The notes under the pieces are model-generated. The model was not told the origin of the DNA. It ran no database searches and saw only the letters and a list, made by a program, of their open reading frames with translations. From Euprymna scolopes (Eukaryota > Mollusca > Cephalopoda > Sepiida > Sepiolidae), in NCBI GenBank assembly GCA_024364805.1, contig CM044489.1, positions 119,446,885 through 119,469,674 of the forward strand: a stretch of DNA of 22,790 nucleotides, written 5' to 3'. Both the position numbers and the translations under genes were made by a program. Positions 18,398 to 22,790 of this stretch are shown here, piece by piece (position 1 is the stretch's first letter; each line of letters starts with the position of its first letter).

Positions 18398-18602
18398 ATA
18401 CCTGCCGATAGTATGTGAAAATGTTTCATGTATGATTTTTAATTACCCGTCCGAGGGTACGTAAACTTATTTTAAATATGTGTTGTATATTACCCATCCC
18501 CGCAAAGGAATTATAATTTCATATATATGGTATAAATTACTTATCCTAGATAAGGTACAATTATATGATACGTGTAATACCCGTCCTAGGGTAGGTAAAA
18601 TA
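18398..18602 (+). repeat. ~45-bp tandem repeats with mini-hairpins
   Basis: Five units centre on ACCTGCCGATAGTATG (18400), ACCCGTCCGAGGGTACG (18444), ACCCATCCCCGCAAAGG (18492), ACTTATCCTAGATAAGG (18539) and ACCCGTCCTAGGGTAGG (18579). Several are self-complementary (ACCC..GGGT, CTTATC..GATAAG), with covarying arms, so the palindrome itself appears conserved rather than the bases. Confidence 0.75.
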
Positions 18603-18739
18603 TTCTTTTGCTCGAAAAAGCTTATGATACATAGACATTAAAAATTCCTCTATCCGAAAAATAACAAATATGTTCAAAATCAGCTTGAATTTTCTCATTG
18701 TTTATACGGTCCCGAGAAACGCCGGGTAGCCCCGCTAGT

Positions 18740-19798
18740 ATATGTATATATAGTAATGTGATAATTTTCCAAGTTCCAAATATCAAGTTTTCTCACTTTG
18801 TCATTTATTACTTTTCAAAAAGTAGCCATTACAATACTGTTTCGTATTGCGACTAACAAGTCTGCAAAATTATGTTATTGCTGCATATTTAGTTACATAC
18901 TCATCAGATGGTTACCTTTAAACATTTAGAAAAAACACCATTATAGACAACTTACATGGTTCATGCAGCTGTTCCTTCTTTTTTCGAAGATTATGGTCGT
19001 GCTGTACTTATTTTAATTTATATGAATTATTTTCGTATTTTTTGTAAATGATTATTGTTATATTTTTATTTTCAATTTATTTAAAGGCTTTTTCGCTTGT
19101 TTTTTTATTTATTTTTATCATTCTTCGAGTCCTATTTTTAAGCTATGTTAATTATTATACTTATAATTTATTTTTCAGTTAGAGTATTTTTATTAAGTGA
19201 TATAACTTACATACGAAACTTCATGTTGTTGTTTTCTTTTTTTCTTCTTTCTTTCTTTAGTTTACATTCATCGGTTTGATTCGGTTGATAGTTGAATTTG
19301 AATTCATTCCACAGTTTTGTTAGCATCGTCACTAGTTATAATATGATTTGTTATATGTATATGTATTTAAATTATAATTTCTTATATCGACTTTATTTAC
19401 GTGGTGTGTGATAAGTTTTTAAATTTTAATTATTAAAAGTAAAATTATTTTTTCTATTTTAATCTTATTGCCAATCAAAGGGAGGTAATTATTGTAAACT
19501 CAAAATCTGCGAATCTTATTCACCTTGTTTTCAACTTAAATGGAATTTCAGTTGACTGAATCTGAAGTCATTTATTTTTTCCTTAGGTTATTCTATTTTG
19601 CTAATCTATTTTAATCAATTTTACATTTTGTATGTTCCTTGCTGTTTTTGGTCCAATATTATACGTGTATTTATAATCACTTCGCCATTTTTGTCGATAT
19701 TTTCTCCTTGTTATATTTAATTAGTATTTAGCCATGCATATCTTCTTGTTCAATTATTCATTGAATTATTGAACTTAAGCGTTTTAATTCCTTCCAGC
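18740..19798. other. Very AT-rich DNA, nothing recognised
   Basis: About 1.06 kb with no open frame of note, no RNA gene and no repeat. A pyrimidine tract ending in CTTTCTTTCTTTAG near 19240-19260 resembles a 3' splice site, but no coding sequence follows. Confidence 0.6.
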
Positions 19799-19842
19799 GC
19801 ACGCGCGCGCGCGTGTGTGTGTGTGTGTGTGTGAGTGTGTGT
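19799..19842. repeat. (CG)n/(GT)n alternating tract
   Basis: CGCACGCGCGCGCGCG runs into GTGTGTGTGTGT and GAGTGTGTGTG. This alternating purine-pyrimidine run is a strong Z-DNA candidate, directly before a foldback element. Confidence 0.9.
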
Positions 19843-19844
19843 GA

Positions 19845-20009
19845 ATAAAAGTATATAAACATTATGACGAGCATATGTGGATCGACCAGCGTTTCAACAT
19901 CAATACGTCTCGTTGCGACATGTTTGGTCTGAAGTTCTGACGAGACATGTTCATATCGAAACGTTGGTCAATCTAGGTAGGCCCCTCCTAATGTTTATAT
20001 GATTTTATT
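19845..20009. mobile_element. Foldback element, about 165 bp
   Basis: The left arm 19845-19913 (AAAGTATATAAACATTATGA ... CGACCAGCGTTTC ... ACGTCTCGT) is inverted in the right arm 19940-20009 (ACGAGACATG ... GAAACGTTGGTC ... TAATGTTTATATGATTTTA). Divergence between the arms is greater than in the 8943-9105 element, and there is a loop of about 26 nt. It has no coding capacity. A right-hand module after the element (AGCTCTACTCACGTATTGAG) is shared with the flank of the 8943-9105 element. Confidence 0.75.
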
Positions 20010-20092
20010 TATAAAAGCTCTACTCACGTATTGAGCACTTTGAAAAAGATATTTATTTTGAATTCATTTTGTCAATATACATAAACTTAATG

Positions 20093-20096
<4 letters not shown>

Positions 20097-20162
<66 letters not shown>
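20097..20162. repeat. (TA)n microsatellite
   Basis: About 33 TA dinucleotides ending at the repeat that begins TTCAGAATGTGAGAG. Confidence 0.97.
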
Positions 20163-20166
<4 letters not shown>

Positions 20167-20285
20167 GAATGTGAGAGATTATATAATTATTTCCACAGCC
20201 AAACAACGTCGAAGCTCACAAGCCCCATAGCAGTCAACAAACCGGAAGCCCAAGACTCGAGTTTCGCCCTCATTTGGGCTAATCA
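20163..20285 (-). mobile_element. Second copy of the small TIR element, core inverted
   Basis: TTCAGAATGTGAGAGATTATATA (20163 on) matches 887-910 in the same orientation. The core CCACAGCCAAACAACGTCG to CAGTCAACAAAC (20193-20242) is the reverse complement of the core at 924-972. A further hairpin, AGCCCAA...TTGGGCT (20247-20280), follows before a short TA run. Confidence 0.6.
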
Positions 20286-20301
20286 TATATATATATATAT
20301 A

Positions 20302-20408
20302 CTGCATAACCACCGATTATTGTTAGATTACCAAAAGTTAAGCAACCATGAGAATAACCAGTATCAGATGAGTGACCGTTTCGGAATACTGGGCACTGTA
20401 TGTATTGC
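20302..20408 (+). pseudogene. 5S rRNA-like pseudogene
   Basis: CATAACCACC resembles the 5S start CATACCACC. Then GATTACCAAAAGTTAAGCAA, CAGTATCAGATGAGTGACCG and CGGAATACTGGGCACTGTA follow the order of the rest of 5S (GATCTCGGAAGCTAAGCA, AGTACTTGGATGGGAGACCG, GGGAATACCGGGTGCTGTA). Part of the 5' half is missing. It retains more of 5S than the array at 16885-17266. It could be the 5S-type head of a SINE3-like element whose body runs on past 20410, but no tail was identified. Confidence 0.65.
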
Positions 20409-21039
20409 GCCGTTATGTAGAAATTTTCAGGTTAGTATCTGGTATGCATTTAAAAACACTAGGAAAGGTGCACCTTCAGTTTTTATTAAGATGTGCATGT
20501 AGAAGAAGGAAAAACTGATGTAAAACCTGAGGTCTACTGTCTGCTCAGTTGGTGGCAATCAATTACCCCAACTAAGATTGACAGTTGTTATAAAATATGG
20601 ATGGTTCTACACAAAGTCTTCACCACTATAAACAAATCATTTGTGTGGATTTCAGACGTTAGTTGTTGAAGCTCATACGTCGAAATCGACAGTAGAGTCC
20701 ATTTATATATGTCTCCTGTTTTTTATTCCACTCGAATGGATCAGAGGGGATTTCAAATTGCATTGTAATGATGACTGAACTTTTGCATTTATGGCCTGAA
20801 AGTTTCATTTCTCTATTGCAGATATCGATGGTGTGAAACTCTAAGAAAACAACCCTATCATCATTAACGTGCATCAGAAATAGAGATATATCATTGAAAT
20901 CCTGGCAAAAGAGCATTGAGAATGGTGGTGACTATGTAGAAAAAGAATTCTAGACCACAAAAAGTCGTTTGTTTTAATGGTACCTCTCCTGTCTTCGTAG
21001 CTCTTCAACTTTTTTAGTTATAAAAATAGGAAGCTTTAC
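20409..21039. other. Unassigned DNA
   Basis: No supported gene. AGTTGG...CCCAACT forms a short hairpin near 20550-20573. An 85-residue minus-strand frame at 20659-20916 has no recognisable motif. Confidence 0.4.
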
Positions 21040-21929
21040 GTTTTGAACGATCCTCGTAGTATAGTTGCTTCCACAGTTGAAAATACTACTAGAGTAATTG
21101 TTTAGTGTCTAGTGGGTTATTTTATTTGTGTTGTTGAATAAAATCATTGATTTCTTTTTCATCCCATTGATAAAATATTACAATCTCGTCAAATCATGCA
21201 ATATTATACTTAATACAAACTGGAAGGAAAAAAATCTTTTTGAATGCCGAAATTTGCTATTAGAAAACCTGATAAAAACTGAAAAAATAGACACCTTTTT
21301 TGCGTGTAAAAAAAATCTGACCTCATGAAATTGATTTTGTTAGTTAATTGGAGATAAGACTTCTGTAATACAAGAGACTATTTCAATAATAAATGGGCAG
21401 GAGGTGCACATTCATACCTTTACCAATAGTGTTAACAAATAACCTCAGTAGTTCTGAAAGGATTTGAATTCAGTATAGTTGATTCCGCAGTCAACAATAA
21501 TATCCATTAGACCAATCATGAACTTTCCTATCAATGTTTGATATGTTATGGATAATTATTTACATTGTTGGATAAAATATCTGATTTTATTTTTATTCCA
21601 TGGATGCAATATTACAATCGTGACAATCATACAATATTAAACTCAACACAAACTGGTCGGAAGCATTTTTGGAATGCTGAGATTCTCTATTAGAAAACCT
21701 GTAGCAATAGAAAAAAAAAAGTAAACATCTCTCTGTGGTTACAAAATCTGACCTCAGTGAGAGGCTGAAGTGCATTAGCCTCAACTACTCAGTTTATGTA
21801 TCCGTGCATGAACTCAACTTTGTTGAGTAACTGGGGAAGATAAAACCCGGATTCTTAAACACGACTATTTTACTAATAGATGAGGAGGGGTACAAACCCA
21901 TACCTTTCCCAAAAGTATTAATAAATAAT

Positions 21930-22207
21930 TGTTACAGAGCGCGGACGCGCGTATGGCAGCTATATGCTAATGGCCGAGCCGTAGGTGAAGTGACGTCACG
22001 GCAAGGAAAAAGAAAAAGATTATAAAAAGAAAAATGTGTGTAGAGACTGATAATCACTATCACGTTAAAGAGGTGGAAATAACTGTTTGTTGTTTCAACG
22101 GGGAAAATTGAGTCGTGTTTTTCCTTGTTCTCGCTCTTTGAGGCGGGGTCCACAGCGTGTTGTGTCTCTACATCTTAACACGTGCGTGAAACATATGTAA
22201 CGTTACA
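21930..22207 (+). mobile_element. Probable solo LTR fossil, 278 bp
   Basis: TGTTACAGAG...AACGTTACA has TG...CA ends and interrupts the boundary between two ~430-bp units. Comparison with the uninterrupted boundary near 21440 (TTAACAAATAACC) gives the empty site, with flanks TAAT and TAAC as a 4-bp target duplication carrying one difference. TGACGTCA at 21991-21998 and a TATA-like GATTATAAAAAGA at 22018 look like U3 promoter parts. GC content is higher than its surroundings. No internal retroviral genes accompany it; Gypsy-type is my best guess. Confidence 0.55.
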
Positions 22208-22322
22208 TAACCCTAATAGCTGTAGAAGGATTTAGGCTCATCAGAGTGGATTTCATTTCACAGTCAACAATAATATTCATTAGACCAATCATGAACCTTC
22301 CCTTCAGTTTTATATATTATGC

Positions 22323-22326
<4 letters not shown>

Positions 22327-22408
<82 letters not shown>
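22327..22408. repeat. (TA)n microsatellite
   Basis: About 41 TA dinucleotides inside the third ~430-bp unit, at the position where unit 2 has ordinary AT-rich sequence (about 21550-21590). Confidence 0.97.
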
Positions 22409-22411
<3 letters not shown>

Positions 22412-22640
22412 CATTCGATTGATAAAATATTACAATCCCGGCAAATCATGCAATATTAAACTCAACACAAACTGGATGGAAGCATTTTTTTTTTGTGTAC
22501 CAAGATTTGCTATTAGAAAACCGATAGCTAATCAAATTACAGTAACGAATATTCTGTCATGTTTTCAAATACTTTTATTATTTTGTTTGCACAAAACCAA
22601 TTAGAGGCTTGCAAGTGCATATTTAATAATATGATACTCC

Positions 22641-22790
22641 GCGTATCACTAAAATAAAAACAAAAAAAACAAAATGGATCTGTCAAGAAAAAATATTTTT
22701 TTACGATTCCTTCCGAAAGATAAGATTTATATTTCAGATGTTTTAGCAATTGTTGTCATCATCATTCCGCAACGAAGGAAAGACTTCCTA
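22641..22790. other. AT-rich window end, nothing recognised
   Basis: No feature is supported. A short minus-strand frame at 22537-22749 has no motif. Confidence 0.5.

Larger units (their letters stand above)
17274..18738 (+). mobile_element. Non-autonomous Helitron/HINE-like element
   Basis: The left end TACTAGCAGAATATGCAGC and the right end, whose reverse complement is ACTAGCGGGGCTACCCGGCG, are inverted relatives of the hairpin ends at 10707-11200. On the plus strand the 3' end has the hairpin CCCG...CGGG (18711-18726), then CTAG at 18735-18738, followed by T. Inside lie a ~155-bp x4 array and a ~45-bp x5 array. Non-autonomous rolling-circle elements (HINEs, mollusc 'pearl' elements) are known to hold central tandem repeats near a hairpin end. 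No Rep or helicase is seen. The 83-residue frame at 17507-17758 matches nothing I know. A TIR transposon with TA target is the alternative. Confidence 0.5.
21040..22640. repeat. Three diverged ~430-bp tandem units
   Basis: Units lie at about 21040-21443, 21444-21929 and 22208-22640. Shared markers are CAGTCAACAATAATATYCAT, AGACCAATCATGAAC, GATAAAATATTACAATC, ACTCAACACAAACTGG, GCTATTAGAAAACC and a CTGACCTCA stretch in units 1 and 2. Units 2 and 3 are closest; unit 3 holds a long TA run. I recognise no known element, and the three frames inside are not conserved. Confidence 0.75.

Noticed and set aside
19227-19260. 3' splice acceptor (pyrimidine tract then TTTAG)
   Set aside because: No open coding sequence or donor site follows, and AT-rich DNA produces such tracts often.
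20659-20916. 85-residue minus-strand frame
   Set aside because: No motif, no codon-use signal that I can judge, and within the range expected for random AT-rich DNA.

Overview
This window looks like gene-free, repeat-dense nuclear DNA of an invertebrate animal, most likely a cephalopod mollusc of the octopus type. That assignment is inference. It rests on very long (TA)n and (AC)n runs, abundant foldback MITE-like elements, jockey/CR1-like LINE tails, 5S- and U2-derived repeats, and rolling-circle-type (Helitron-like) ends. I see no host protein gene, no intact RNA gene and no CRISPR. Almost every open frame is a by-product of TA repeats, of a 39-bp satellite that is open in four of six frames, or of decayed LINEs.

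Layout. 1-2660: AT-rich DNA with two U2-like fragments in opposite orientation, a small TIR element, long TA runs and a foldback MITE (1674-1874). 2660-4520: one copy of an unnamed dispersed repeat ('family A'), a LINE C-terminal fragment on the minus strand, and a small minisatellite. 5640-8400: three plus-strand LINE tails, one interrupted by family A, and SINE-like boxes on the minus strand. 8880-9260: an AC run, a nearly perfect 163-bp foldback and a TA run. 10018-10640: a 300-bp tandem repeat, each full copy carrying a U2 snRNA 5' segment.

10707-18738 is the remarkable part. It opens with about ten tandem ~52-bp copies of a 'CTAG + GC hairpin' end, read on the minus strand. A ~4.4-kb satellite of 39-bp units follows, with a ~24-unit higher-order period. 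It is interrupted by a 1041-bp LTR-like fossil with a GTGC target duplication and by a family A copy. Next come five 77-bp head-to-tail units made from part of 5S rRNA. The block closes with a ~1.46-kb Helitron/HINE-like element holding two further tandem arrays (~155 bp x4 and ~45 bp x5) and a plus-strand hairpin-CTAG end. The outward-facing ends make the whole block look like one composite of rolling-circle-type repeats.

18740-22790: AT-rich DNA, a third foldback, an inverted relative of the TIR element at 903-990, a 5S-like pseudogene, and three ~430-bp tandem units. A probable 278-bp solo LTR sits exactly between units 2 and 3. No genes work together here; the interest lies in how small-RNA-derived and rolling-circle-type sequences have been amplified in tandem.
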